Shown here: positions 1 to 11,273 of the stretch, in pieces | Numbering within the stretch: position 1 is the first letter of the stretch | How the letters are laid out: every line of letters starts with the position of its first letter | Notes under the pieces: model-generated | The model's input: the letters and a program-made list of their open reading frames with translations, nothing else | The model's database searches: none | What the model was told of the DNA's origin: nothing | Position numbers and translations under genes: made by a program | Source of the DNA: Haberlea rhodopensis | Lineage: Eukaryota; Streptophyta; Magnoliopsida; Lamiales; Gesneriaceae | Direction of reading: 5' to 3' | Assembly (NCBI GenBank): GCA_907163345.1 | Contig: CAJQUN010000475.1 | Location: 186,001-250,000 of the forward strand | Length of the DNA stretch: 64,000 bases

Positions 1-304
1 GCAGCTTCAAGGATAGAAAAGCGCTTATGAAACCAAACATGATCCAAGGCCGAAACGGACACAACCGTATGAAACAAATACGAAGGTTAGAATTGTTATG
101 GCGTGGGTACAATTTGTCTCGGTTTACACCAATGACTAAATAGTTCATGACTATAAGTTCAATATTAAGTCAAGTAAATCCGATAGAATTCCACTACGGA
201 AGGTTCAAAGCCAAAAACTACATCTCCCGCTGCTATAACAATTCGCTAAAGCACTCTTTCGTCATCATGTGTATCCATGCATTACTTTAATTCATGTGGG
301 GGAT
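1..304 (+). other. Probable 3' internal end of an old LTR retrotransposon
   Basis: No open reading frame of note. The stretch ends in a purine-rich run, GTGGGGGAT (296-304), directly followed by TGTTGG, which is how a polypurine tract meets the start of a 3' LTR. I therefore read it as the tail of an LTR element cut off by the window edge. The call rests on this junction only and no coding domain supports it. Confidence 0.4.
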
Positions 305-335
305 TGTTGGAAAATTAATTGATTTAAATTATGTA

Positions 336-735
336 TTGCACCATTCAAGTATGGGTGCAACCTTTCATGAATTGATTTAATTATGAATTGCACCCTTTCT
401 AGTATTTGTGCAACCTTTCATGAAGAATTTTTTTGAAATGGTGTTCTTTACGAAAGCATCACTTCAACCAATCATTGTATCCCTTCATATATAGATGTAA
501 CTTTTCATTAAAAAATGCATCCAAATGGTGTCTCGTTGCACCATTTCAAGTATGGGTGCAACCTTTCATGAATTGATTTAATTATGAATTGCACCCTTTC
601 TAATATTTGTGCAACCTTTCATGAAGAATTTTTTTGAGATGGTGTCCTTTAGGAAGCATCACTTCAACCAATCTTTGTATCCCTTCATATATAGATGTAA
701 CTTTCATTAAAATATGCATCCAAATGGTGTCTCGC
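336..735 (+). repeat. Two-copy tandem duplication, about 200 bp per unit
   Basis: A segment beginning TTGCACCATT and running through GGTGTCTCG occurs at about 336-535 and again at 536-735 with only scattered changes. Each unit itself carries the sub-motif GTGCAACCTTTCATGAA twice. No coding potential. Confidence 0.85.
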
Positions 736-957
736 CACGCGTCGAGGTTGTGAACCCGCCTTTGTGTTGAATCTTCAATCCGTCTTCAAAACTTCAAAGA
801 GAATTTATTCTAATTCTAAAACTATGATAAAAGTCCGAATGAAAAAATTATGGAGGCTAATTTTTTAGTTATATGGCTAGGGAAGCTTGCAGGATGGGTT
901 AGAATCTTCAAAATATGGTAAAAATCAAGTTTCCTTGTATTTTCCGGACTCTACTAG

Positions 958-1147
958 CGATCGATCACAGATATGTCTCGTTGATCGATCGAGATAATGT
1001 GCCGATCGATCGCGAACCTTTATTTTTTTGTCTAGTGAGTTTTGGCGATCGATCGCGGCAGTATGCCGATCGATCACAGAGTTTTAATTTTGTTGGCTCG
1101 ATTTCTTCCTTGGCGATCGATCGCGGCTTCTGTGGCGATTGATCGTG
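958..1147 (+). repeat. GCGATCGATCGC palindrome cluster 1
   Basis: About seven copies or near copies of the 12-bp palindrome GCGATCGATCGC or its core GATCGATC lie within 190 bp, separated by 15-40 bp of unrelated sequence. Some copies carry C-to-T or G-to-A changes (GATCGATCACA, GATTGATCG), as expected from decay of methylated CpG. The 75-codon open frame at 915-1142 is a by-product of this repeat. Confidence 0.85.
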
Positions 1148-1264
1148 GTCCTTTGTCCACTTTTATCCATTGTCAACTCCAATGCATTTCTTGATCTCTA
1201 TTCATCGTTATTAGCTCGATTTCTTCGATTCCACCTACATTTACACAAGTATACGATTAGGTAG

Positions 1265-1906
1265 TGATGTCATATGACATATTGATTTCCTCGGGTAAAA
1301 TCCATTTATGAAGATACGTACCCTAAAAACGCCGAGCAGAAGTTAGACCGAAGAGAGGTTTACCGAACACAGGATACTGACCAACATATTATCGAGCATC
1401 CTTTACCCTCTTCGGAATTTTGGTCAAAGCATAGCGGAAGACTCGGTCATAATTAAAACTAATTAACCGGCGGGGATTGAACGTGCATAAATGTGGCGGA
1501 TTTCTCGGACACGCTTGGCTTCCATCAAGCCACGATCAAAGGACATCATGTTGCTGGTTTTCCACGAGTTAGTTACTGAGGGCAGTCCTATAAATACCCT
1601 TAGATAACCTCAAAAGAGGGGTTGGATTTTCTTTAGGCAAAAAGACTCCGAAGAGAGCAAACTCATATCTGTTCGGTCCTTTTTGTTGTTTCTCAAAAAG
1701 ATTTGGGTAAATCATTGAGCGATTATTTTGTGAGTCTAGGAAATCTTGTAAATCATCAATATTTATAGTGAAGTTTTATATTGGACTAGGTCCCGTGGTT
1801 TTTCTCTCAATTTGAGGGTTTTCCACGTAAAAAATCTTGGTGTGTTTCTCGTTATTTTGCATTACCACGTTATTTTACCTTATAGCAAAAATCTCGAATC
1901 ACATCA
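1265..1906 (+). repeat. 5' LTR of the Tat element
   Basis: 642 bp, TGATGTC...ACATCA. Contains a TATA box and, near its end, the block CCCGTGGTTTTT...TTGAGGGTTTTCCACG, which recurs in reverse at about 18380-18460. Nearly identical to 11274-11916. Confidence 0.95.
1589..1596 (+). promoter_or_regulatory. TATA box in the 5' LTR
   Basis: TATAAATA in the context CAGTCCTATAAATACCC, in the middle of the LTR, the usual place for the element's own promoter. The same box is at 11598-11605 in the 3' LTR. Transcription would start about 30 bp downstream. Confidence 0.7.
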
Positions 1907-1907
1907 T

Positions 1908-1926
1908 TGGCGCCGTCTGTGGGAAG
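1908..1926 (+). promoter_or_regulatory. Primer-binding site of the Tat element
   Basis: TGGCGCCGTCTGTGGGAAG begins one base after the 5' LTR. The first nine bases match the complement of the 3' end of plant tRNA-Asp, but the rest does not, so I leave the tRNA unassigned. Confidence 0.75.
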
Positions 1927-1986
1927 TTTAGGGCAAAGACGTTGAAGTAGTACGAGTTTCTAACAAAAGATAAATCAGAAGACAAG

Positions 1987-3347
1987 ATGGCCAGAGGTAA
2001 AGGTAGGGGGCAAGCTTCCAGGGGAAATGGATCCAATTGCCATCCATACTCGCTTGATGAACCCAGAGAAGAGCCAGAAGATGAGGGATCATCTCAACAT
2101 GTTCCTCGGTCATTTCCCGCTGGGGGAATGCCCATGGAGCATTTGACAGAAATAATAACCAAAACTGTCGGAGAGATTATGAGGCAATTTATGGCCCCTC
2201 CCCAGAAACAAGAAACTGTGCAAGAAGAAGAAGGAGGAGGGTTGGCCTCCGGACAGGAGCCTGAAAAGGAACCTGAGAAAGAACCTGAAGAAGTTAGAAG
2301 TATTCCTAGTCATTTGAGTGATGAAACTGATAAAGCTCTAAATCGCCAAATGAAAGAGCTGAAAAGTGAGATGCAGCAGATGCGTAATAAGATGGAAGGA
2401 CGTCTATATCCTCCGCAGAGGAGTACTCTATTTGCTTCCCATGTGGTTGACGATCCCTTGCCCCCAAACTTTAGGACTCTGAATGTGGGAAACTATGATG
2501 GTGGTACAGATCCCGAAGAATATCTGTCTCGATTTGAAAACGCTTCGCTTCTTCATCAACTCACGGATGGAATGAAGTGTCGGGTTTTCTTGACTACATT
2601 ATCGGGTGCAGCGCAAGCATGGTTTAATCAGTTGCCAGCCAGAATCATAGACTCTTTCCCGAAGTTTAGTTCTCTATTTTTGCATCAATTCGCAAGCAGC
2701 CGGAGTTGCAAGAGAACAGCTCTTAGCCTGTTCGGGATTAAGCAAGCGGAGAAGGAATCTCTTCGAGATTTTCTGAAAAGATTTAGTCATGCCTGTCTGG
2801 ATATTCCACATGTCACCTCTGAAATACTCATCAGCGCGTTCACTCAAGGATTAAAAGAAGGAGACTTATTTCGATCTTTGGCGAAAAAACCACCTTCTGA
2901 TTATGATGAACTATTGGGAAGAGCTTCCAAGTACATAATTTGGAAGAAGCCCAAAGGATGAAACAAAGAAGAGATGGTAAAATTGGGGAGGAAGTGAACA
3001 GAAAGAATAAACCAGTGGAGCCAATCAAAAGAGGTTTTGACCAGTATCTACCGATGAGACCTCATCGGGAAGTAGCTATGAATCAAAGTATGCCGAAGAG
3101 GGGGCGGGGTGGACCTCATAGGGGGGGACCTTTCCGAGGAGGAATGATCCGAGGAGGGTCCTTCCGAGGAAGAGGATGTCGAGGAGGAGGTTTCCGAGGT
3201 GGGAGATCTATTGAGTCTGATGGAGGGCGGGGATTTAACGAGGAGTTCAAAGACAATAATTTCACTCCTAAAGTTAACATAAATCCCGGAAGAGGAGCAC
3301 CTCAGCCAGTCCCTTGGTCAGTTCGGGGAGAAAGAGTAGAGGGATAA
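1987..3347 (+). pseudogene. Tat gag (capsid/nucleocapsid), frameshifted
   Basis: Structural protein that would form the retrotransposon particle in the cytoplasm. The first frame (324 codons from the ATG at 1987) has an acidic, charged head, then a retrotransposon gag domain at about residues 160-315 (motifs LNVGNYDGGTDPEEYL and AQAWFNQLP). Near 2936-2940 one base appears lost and the protein continues in the next frame to 3347 with an arginine/glycine-rich tail (repeated FRGG) instead of a CCHC zinc knuckle. That second frame is the pol frame and ends with a single TAA at 3345-3347. The start is the first ATG after the primer-binding site. I infer that this copy makes only truncated Gag. Confidence 0.85.
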
Positions 3348-3356
3348 GAAGAAACC

Positions 3357-6300
3357 TTGAACAATACCCCTAATCGGGGAACTATACACATGATATCCGG
3401 AGGGATGTCGGGTGGAGATTCGAACAGAGCAAGAAAGAATCACGCCCGGAAGCTTCAAGTGCTATCTCTTGACCCCAATCATGTACATGAGGGTCCGTCC
3501 ATATCTTTTGGGCCTGCAGATCTGCAAGGAATCCATTTTCCTCATGATGATGCGTTGGTTATCTCTGCTACAGTGGCTAATTATAATGTGCAGAGGATTT
3601 TCGTGGACACAGGAAGTTCGGCGGACGTACTTTTTCTTAGCACGTTAAACCAAATGGACTTGGGAAGCTTACCTATATTGAAAGTGAATACGTCCTTGCA
3701 CGGATTTACAAGGGAAGTCATAAATCCGATAGGGCAAGTGTCTCTACTAGTTACACTTGGTGAAGAATCAAGGATCAAAACAAAGATGATAAATTTCCTC
3801 ATTGTGGATGCACCATCTTCTTACAATGTAATATTGGGAAGACCAGCCCTAGCTGCTTTCGAAGCTGTTGCCTCCACCTATCATCTAACCATGAAATTTC
3901 CAGTAGGAGAAGAGGTGGGGCAAGTAAGAGGTGATCAAAGCTCATCACGGAAATGTTATGTACAAGAGTTAAGGCAAGAAAGAGAGCAGAATAATGAAGG
4001 AAGAGAACGGGGAGGAAGTGAAAAGAGGAAGCGGGGCAAGGAGGAGCGAGTAATACCCGAAGAGGAATTCCTCAACATCGAGATGGGTCACCCTACTCGA
4101 ATTACGAGGGTAGGATCCCAACTTGATCCAGAATTACGGGAAAATGTGGTTAATTGTTTAAATCAACACGTGGATGTATTTGCATGGAGTACATCTGATT
4201 TAGTGGGAGTAAGACCTGAGGTTGCCGAACATCGCCTCAACGTGGACCCAAATGTTCGGGCAATAAGGCAAAAGAGAAGGCATTTTGGACCAGAAAAGGA
4301 CGCGGTCATTGCTAAGCAAATAGAAGAGTTGTTAAAGGCAGGCCATATTCGCGAGATCGGTTTCCCTACATGGCTCTCGAATGTAGTTTTGGTGCCTAAA
4401 GCTGGTGATAAATGGAGAATGTGTGTGGATTTTAGGGATGTGAATAAAGCATGTCCCAAAGATTGTTATCCTCTGCCCAGAATCGATCAGCTTGTGGATT
4501 CTACTGCTGGACATGAATTATTATGTCTTATGGATGCTTATCAAGGATATCATCAGATCCCTTTGGCACAGGAGGACCAATCAAAAGTAAGTTTTATAAC
4601 AGCAGGAGGAACCTTTTGTTATGTGGTAATGCCCTTCGGATTGAAAAATGCGGGGGCCACTTATCAAAGGTTGATGGATAAAATGTTCAAAGAACAAATT
4701 GGTCGGAATGTGGAAGTGTATGTTGATGATGTCCTGATCAAGAGCCGAAAAGCCGAGGACTTAGGTAAAGATATGGAAGAAGTTTTCAACACTTTAAGAA
4801 AATATGGCATGAAGTTGAATCCCGCAAAATGCACTTTCGGGATTCGTAGCGGCAAATTTCTAGGGTACATGGTCACGGAAAGAGGTGTTGAAGCTAACCC
4901 GGAGAAAATCCGGGCTATACGAGAAATGAACCCCCCGAGAACACTAAATGAAGTGCAGAGATTAGCAGGAAGAATAGCGGCACTGAGCCGATTTATATCC
5001 CGATCAGCTGATCGGAGTTTGCCTTTCTTTAAAGCATTAAGGCAAGGAGTCAAGTTCGAGTGGAAGGACCAATGCCAAAAGGCCTTCGAGGATCTAAAAG
5101 ATTATTTGGCTCAGTTACCTTTGATAAACAAGCCTGATCCTAAGGAAACGCTTCTCGTGTATTTATCGGTGGCCAAAGAAGTAATTAGTTCCGTGTTGAT
5201 CAGAGAAAGGTCAGGACAACAACAGCCTGTAAATTATGTCAGCCGAGCCCTGCAAGGAGCCGAGCAACGATACCCTGAAATTGAAAAGTTGGCGTTAGCT
5301 CTAGTCACCACAGCGAGAAGACTTCGGCCATACTTCCTGTCTCATCCTATCATGGTAATAACAAACACTCCTTTGGGTAGACTTTTATCCAAATCCGAAA
5401 TATCAGGGAGGATGGTGAAGTGGGCCACAGAGCTGAGTGAGTTTGATGTCACTTATCAACCCCGAACTACAATCAAAGCTCAAGCTCTGTCAGATTTTCT
5501 GGTGGAAGTCACTCATACTCCGGAGGAAAAAGAATGGAGTTTGTTTGTAGATGGATCATCTACCCGATTGGGAAGTGGAGCAGGTGTCATACTCATTAGT
5601 CCTGAAGGGGAAGAAATCAGAGTTGCCGTCCAGTTTGGATTTCTTTCCTCAAACAATGAAGCTGAATTTGAAGCTATCATTTCAGGCCTCCAAATAGCAT
5701 TGGACGCTGGAGCCAGGAGGATAAAAGCTTTTATGGATTCGATGTTGGTTGTCCATCAAGTGAAGGGGGCATACAAGGTGAACGAAGAGAAGCTTAGAAA
5801 GTATGTGGAAAAGGTGCGAGCAATGATAGCTCAATTTCAAGAGGTGGAATTAACGCAAATACCAAGGGAAGAGAATACTCGTGCCGATGAATTAGCAAAA
5901 TTAGCTAGTTCGGTACACGAATGGAAGAACAGGAATGTGCTCGTGCAAGAGCTCTTGATTTCTCATATATCCGTCAATAGCATCATGAGTGTGGAGCCAT
6001 GTATTATATCCGATTGGCGAGAGCATCTTATTAAATTTTTGAAGACAAAGGTTATGCCTCCTGACTCAAAGGAAGCTGCTAAAGTTAAAAGAATGGGGAA
6101 CCGATTTGTGTTGATAGAAGGCAAGTTGTTCAAGAAAGGATTCTCAAGTCCTTTTTTACAATGTGCCTCGAGGCAAGAAGGGGAGCATTTATTAAGGGAG
6201 ATTCATGAAGGATGTTGCGGAAATCATGTAGGGGCTAACATGTTGTATCAGAAATCTATCCGAGCTGGGTATTATTGGCCGACGATGAGGGAAGACGCTG

Positions 6301-7240
6301 AGGAAGTTGTGAAGAAATGCATTAATTGCCAAAGGCATGCGAATTTATCCCATGTACCTGCGGAAATCCTTAATAGTAGCATCATTTCCTGTCCCTTTGA
6401 TCAATGGGGAATGGATATCGTTGGACCATTTCCTCCCGCTACAGGGCAGAGAAAATTTCTCCTAGTAGCCGTTGAATACTTCACTAAATAGGTGGAAGGC
6501 GAACCATTGGCTAAAATAACTGAAGAAGAAGTCATCAGATTTTTATGGAGAAACATAGTATGCCGTTTCGGAATACCTTGAAGAATAATTTCCGATAATG
6601 GAAGACAGTTTCAGGGAAGAAGGATACAAGAATGGTGCAAAGATATGAAAATTAAACAAGTCTTCACTTCAGTCGCCTATCCTCAAGCAAATGGGCAAGC
6701 GGAAGTGATTAATCGGATTTTATTGCACGGAATCAAGACAAGACTAGAAGGGGCTCGAGGGGAGTGGGTAAATGAATTACCCGGGGTCTTATGGGCTTAT
6801 AGAACGACTCCTCGGGTATCCACAGGAGAGACTCCATACAGCTTAGTGTATGGATCTGAGGCCCTCATTCCAGTAGAAATTGGAGTGGAGTCTCTTCGGA
6901 TACAAAGATACGATCCAGATCAGAATGAAGAAAAAAGGAAGTTGGAGTTAGATTGGATTATGGAGTTAAGAGAGAAAGCCTTGGCTAAAGTAGAATTGTA
7001 CAAAGTAAGGGTGACCAATGCTTACAATCGGAGGGTTCGCCCGAGGGCTTTTCAGGTGGGAGATCTAGTGCTGCGAAGAATCAATCCCGCGGGGGAAGTG
7101 AAGAAGTTAGCACCCAAGTGGGAAGGCCCCTAAAAATAAAAGGGGTGATTGGAAGAGGAGCCTACAAGCTGGAAGATCATGAAGGTCGGGAACTGGTGAG
7201 ACCTTGGAACATTCATAATTTAAGAAAGTATTTCGTGTAA
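3357..7240 (+). pseudogene. Tat pol: protease, RT, RNase H, second RNase H, integrase
   Basis: Reads in the same frame as the end of gag. In order: aspartic protease (VDTGSSADVLF at about residue 83); reverse transcriptase with the catalytic YVDD near residue 455; RNase H; an additional archaeal-type RNase H starting WSLFVDGSS near residue 725, the hallmark of Tat elements; integrase with an HHCC zinc finger (about 940-1000) and the catalytic segments MDIVG, ISDNG and GQAEV. An open frame of 1044 codons runs to 6491. It is then broken by TAG (6489-6491, tryptophan expected), TGA (6579-6581, probably CGA) and TAA (7131-7133). The natural stop is at 7238-7240. Three isolated base changes suggest recent decay. 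Confidence 0.9.
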
Positions 7241-7316
7241 TCTTTCAGTTATCACTGCTGTTTCCGTATGTATTTTTTTTCATTAAATAAATTCCCTTTT
7301 TACTGAGCAATGTTCG
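7241..7316 (+). other. Short spacer between pol and the tandem arrays
   Basis: AT-rich, no reading frame and no repeat unit. It ends in CAATGTTCG, which precedes each 54-bp array (7309, 8300, 8548). Confidence 0.6.
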
Positions 7317-7640
7317 GTTTACTCGTTGGATCGGGATGTTTGGTAAACGTTTAAACTTGATAACACCATTGTTTACTCGTTGGATCGGGATGTTTGGTCA
7401 ACGTTTAAACTTAATAACACCACGGTTTACTCGTTGGATCGGTATGTTTGGTCAACGTTTAAACTTAAAAATACCATCGTTTACTCGTTGGATCGGGATG
7501 TTTGGTCAACGTTTAAACTTGAAAATACCAACGTTTACTCGTTGGATCGGGATGTTTGGTCAACGTTTAAACTTGAAAATACCATTGTTTACTCGTTGGA
7601 TCGGGATGTTTGGTCAACGTTTAAACTTAAAAATACTAAG
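7317..7640 (+). repeat. 54-bp tandem array A, six units
   Basis: Six head-to-tail units starting GTTTACTCGTTGGATCGGG at 7317, 7371, 7425, 7479, 7533 and 7587. Because 54 is a multiple of three, long false reading frames of an 18-residue repeat run through it. Units differ by a few bases. Confidence 0.95.
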
Positions 7641-8300
7641 TTATTGTGCTCGGGGTAGCGAGCTTATGTTATTATAGTCCATTGTTGGCGGGTTAAATAC
7701 AGGATCGGGAAGTTTGGTCTGTATTTGAACCTAAAATGGGACTAAGTTATTGTGCTCGGGGTAGCGAGCTTATGTTATTATAGTCCATTGTTGGCGGGTT
7801 AAATACAGGATCGGGAAGTTTGGTCTGTATTTGAACCTAAAATGGGACTAAGTTATTGTGCTCGGGGTAGCGAGCTTATGTTATTATAGTCCATTGTTGG
7901 CGGGTTAAATACAGGATCGGGAAGTTTGGTCTGTATTTGAACCTAAAATGGGACTAAGTTATTGTGCTCGGGGTAGCGAGCTTATGTTATTATAGTCCAT
8001 TGTTGGCGGGTTAAATACAGGATCGGGAAGTTTGGTCTGTATTTGAACCTAAAATGGGACTAAGTTATTGTGCTCGGGGTAGCGAGCTTATGTTATTATA
8101 GTCCATTGTTGGCGGGTTAAATACAGGATCGGGAAGTTTGGTCTGTATTTGAACCTAAAATGGGACTAAGTTATTGTGCTCTGGGTAGTGAGCTTATGTT
8201 ATTATAGTCCATTGTTGGCGGGTTAAATACAGGATCGGGAAGTTTGGTCTGTATTTGAACCTAAAATGGGACTAAGTTATTGTGCTCGGGGTAGCGAGCA
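7638..8300 (+). repeat. 106-bp tandem array B, six units plus a partial
   Basis: Units starting AAGTTATTGTGCTCGGGG at 7638, 7744, 7850, 7956, 8062 and 8168, with a partial seventh at 8274-8300. Units are almost identical; the sixth has CTGGGTAGTG in place of CGGGGTAGCG. This is more uniform than array A, so it was amplified or homogenised more recently. Confidence 0.95.
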
Positions 8301-8307
8301 ATGTTCG

Positions 8308-8605
8308 GTTTATTCGTTGGATCGGAATGTTTGGTCAACGTTTAAACTTGAAAATACCATCGTTTACTCGTTGGATCGGGATGTTTGGTCAACGTTTAAA
8401 CTTGAAAATACCATCGTTTACTCGTTGGATCGGGATGTTTGGTCAACGTTTAAACTTGAAAATACCAACGTTTACTCGTTGGATCGGGATGTTTGGTCAA
8501 CGTTTAAACTTAAAAATACCAAGTTATTGTGCTCGGGGTAGTGAGCAATGTTCGGTTTACTCATTGGATTGGGATGTTTGGTCAATGTTTAAACTTAAAG
8601 TTGTA
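8308..8605 (+). repeat. 54-bp array A resumed, four units plus one diverged
   Basis: Units at 8308, 8362, 8416 and 8470, then a 33-bp piece of the array B unit (8521-8553), then a diverged A unit at 8556. The arrangement A-B-A-b-A shows that both units once formed a joint larger repeat. Confidence 0.9.
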
Positions 8606-8835
8606 TCATGTTATTATGCTGAGGATGTTCTCTCTAAAGCCCGACCATATTTATCTGCTCGGGATGTCTTTTCCCCGAGCTCTGTTACTTCGGGATATTT
8701 TCTAATCAAGCTTTATTTGATTAAATTTTGCTTGGTGGAGAGACTAGTTTGCACAAGAGTGTAAGAAGACAAAGAAAGTCATAATATCATCGTCAAAAGA
8801 TTACAAATTAAAACAAAAGGGGTGTAGCCCTAAAT

Positions 8836-10936
8836 CTACAGCTGGAGAAATTCATCGAGAACGGTATTCAGGGCCTCATCAACATTTATAAAGTCCGTTG
8901 AAGCTCCTTCAGGAGGATAGCCAGCGACTTTAAATTGACGAACAGACGCTTCAAAGCCATAGTTAAGAAACTTGGCAGCGCGTTCGCCCAGAATATCACC
9001 ATACTCTTCAGACTTCATAAATTCTTCTTTCTTGATGAGCCAGGATTCTTCGATCTGAGCAGCCCGAGATAGTTTCTCCTGGTCAAGCTGTTCAGAAAGG
9101 GCTTTGCCCTCTTCAGCTCGCAATGACTTCTCTTGTGAAAGTTGCTCTGAGAGGGATTTATTCTCTTCGGTCACGGACCTGAACTGCCCGGATAAAGTGG
9201 TGTTAGCCTCCTCAAAATCGGCTAATTTCTTGTGCGCTTCCTCGAGAGCTGCCACTGTCTTATCCCGAGCAGCAACGGCAGCAGAGTATTGTTCCTCCAG
9301 TAGCCTTATGGATTTCTTCATCTCTTCGCCGATACCTTCTAGCTGCTTGAGATGTTTCTGATTCTCCCCATCTGAGGACCTCATAGATTGGAAGCGAGTC
9401 ATAATCTCGCCGGCCATTAGATTGGTCTGCAAGAAAATAAATGAAGCCAATTTACCGAAGGCAAAAAGTTCATCGGATATAAATGAATATAAGTTACCTG
9501 AGTGAGGGAAGTGGAGAAATCCTTTATCAAATTGCTGAAGGCCAATCCTCCGAGGTATTTGCGGTCGGGAGAATTGGCCCAATTGCAAATAATGGAGTGA
9601 GAAATTTTGGGGTCCGGTTTTCTCAGAATGGGAACGTTGGGGGGATAAACCCAATCGGGTATATGATATCGGGAGGTTGGCCGAGAAGAGCTAGAACCAC
9701 CAGGAGCAGGTTGAGAAACAGCTCGAGTTTGAAGGGGTGGACTAGCTCGATGGGTAAGGGAGATTCGAGGAGAAGGAGTTTTCTTGGCAGGAGGAAGTCT
9801 AGAAGAGGAACCTTGGCCCTCAGGGGCCGCCCTCTTCAGTGATCGAGGAATTAAGGCTTCCGTCTCCGGTACTTCAATCACCTCTTCGGGGGGAGCATGT
9901 GTAACAGATGGGGGAGGATTTGTCCCAGTGGTCGGTTTGGTAGCCTTCTCTGGTGCGGCAATTTTCTTCAGGCTGGCGCAATCTTGGCCTTCAACATCTT
10001 GTTTTCTGCAAGAAGGAAACATCATAGCAATTATTCAAGCATGTTAACACAAAATAAGCAAACAAAGCAAGATGCTCGGTAAATACTCACCGAGGGGCAT
10101 TTTTAGGGAAAAACCCTTAGGACTAAGCTGGAACAAGTACAGCAGTCCGTCGTCAATCAGCTCCCCAAGGTTAAAACACTGATCGCCAAGCTTACGACGA
10201 ACTGACAGATATGTTTCTCCCTCAAGTAGCCCCTTGATTGACTTGCCCTTCGGTAAGTTTTCTTTCCACTCCATGGGACAATCCCAGGGTTGGAGTGGGC
10301 GAGCAAAGAAGAAAAATCTTTTCCAATTTTTTATGGAGGATGGGTAATTTTTCAGAAAACCCATCCCTGTTCGAGAAGAAAAGTAAAAAAGCCCGATCTC
10401 CTTTCGATTTAATTGAAAGAAACAGTGGAAGAGTTCGGGAGTAGGAGAAAAGCCAAAAAAGGATAAGACTATGTAAAACCCCGCCAGCAATCGATAACTG
10501 TTGGGGAATAACTGACTTAGAGAGATGGCAAAATAGGAAGCAACATCTACAAAAAAAGGAGGGATAGGAAAGCGAAGTCCCCCTCGGAGTTGGTCTATGT
10601 AGAAGGGAAAGTAACCCTCGGGAGGCAGGTGGGACGAGATCCGGGAGGGGGAACTATAATAGATGTCCCCTCGAAAATCCCCCATTTAGTTTGGATACTG
10701 GATAGGTGCCGTTGTGATTTAATCCCGGATTCAAATATCTCAAACCAGGGAACACGGGCCTTTATCAGATCCTGTTCTGTCGCAGCCTGAAGCTCTTCTC
10801 TGCGAGCATCAGGGGTTGACGACGAGCTGGAAGTTTCTTCACTATCAGATGAAGAAGAATGACGAGGAGAGGGACTTAGGATACCCTCCTCCTCGAACAT
10901 ATCTATAGTTTTCGAATAATCGTCAGAAGAAGACAT
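8836..10936 (-). CDS. Antisense gene of the Tat element, Transposase_28-like, three exons
   Basis: Lies between pol and the 3' LTR on the opposite strand. Exon 1 (10936 to about 10087-10091) has an acidic serine-rich head and then a block beginning PPEGYFPFYIDQLRGGLRFP that I recognise as the 'putative gypsy type transposon' domain (Pfam Transposase_28). Exon 2 (10005-9498) is proline/serine-rich. Exon 3 (9426-8836) is largely coiled coil (repeats of LSEQLSQEK). Intron 1 is about 10006-10086/10090 (a GTGAGT donor exists, but a donor four bases later keeps the frame) with acceptor TTCCTTCTTGCAG; intron 2 is 9427-9497 (GTAACT...TTGCAG) and joins phase 0 to phase 0. One frameshift near 10620 breaks exon 1. 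About 640 residues if whole. Antisense extra frames are known in Tat elements; their function is unknown. Confidence 0.8.
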
Positions 10937-11045
10937 ACTTGATGAATGGAAAGGAAATAAGTAAGAAGGAAAAGTTGGTCGGACGTCTAGTGCTAGCTCG
11001 GAAGCGAATTGCAGAAAAGTTAATTAAATCAACGAAATGAGCGAG

Positions 11046-11054
11046 TATTTATAG
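11046..11054 (-). promoter_or_regulatory. TATA box of the antisense gene
   Basis: On the minus strand reads CTATAAATA within CCACTATAAATACTCGC, about 110 bp upstream of the ATG at 10936, leaving a 5' UTR of roughly 80 bp. It lies outside the 3' LTR, so the antisense gene appears to have its own promoter. Confidence 0.6.
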
Positions 11055-11257
11055 TGGGGGGCCACTTGAACAGTCGTTAAATCGACACCGTTCAAAATAA
11101 ATCCCATGAACGGTTATAGATGTACCTCGGGAAACGAAACGTCGCCAGAGTTTTTGAAATGTTTAGGCGGGAAAATTAGGCGGTTAAAATACCCGAGCAT
11201 GTCAGGATTTCACCCGAAGACAATAAACCAAGATTTCGCTACTCTCATCTTGCTTTA

Positions 11258-11273
11258 CTTTGGGGGGGTGAGG
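11258..11273 (+). promoter_or_regulatory. Polypurine tract of the Tat element
   Basis: TTTGGGGGGGTGAGG directly abuts the TGATG start of the 3' LTR and would prime plus-strand DNA synthesis. Confidence 0.8.

Larger units (their letters stand above)
305..1264 (+). repeat. Putative LTR relic, interrupted by the Tat element
   Basis: Begins TGTTGG right after a polypurine-like run and holds a 200-bp tandem duplication and a palindrome cluster. It is broken at 1264 by the Tat insertion; the sequence resumes after the second GGTAG at 11922, where a TATATAAA box (11966-11973) could be this LTR's promoter. I could not find the far end or a partner LTR, so family and length are open. Copia-like is a guess from the TGTTGG start. 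Confidence 0.4.

Noticed and set aside
7336..8764. Long frames of an 18-residue repeat
   Set aside because: The repeat length of 54 bp keeps any frame open; two overlapping frames look equally repetitive.
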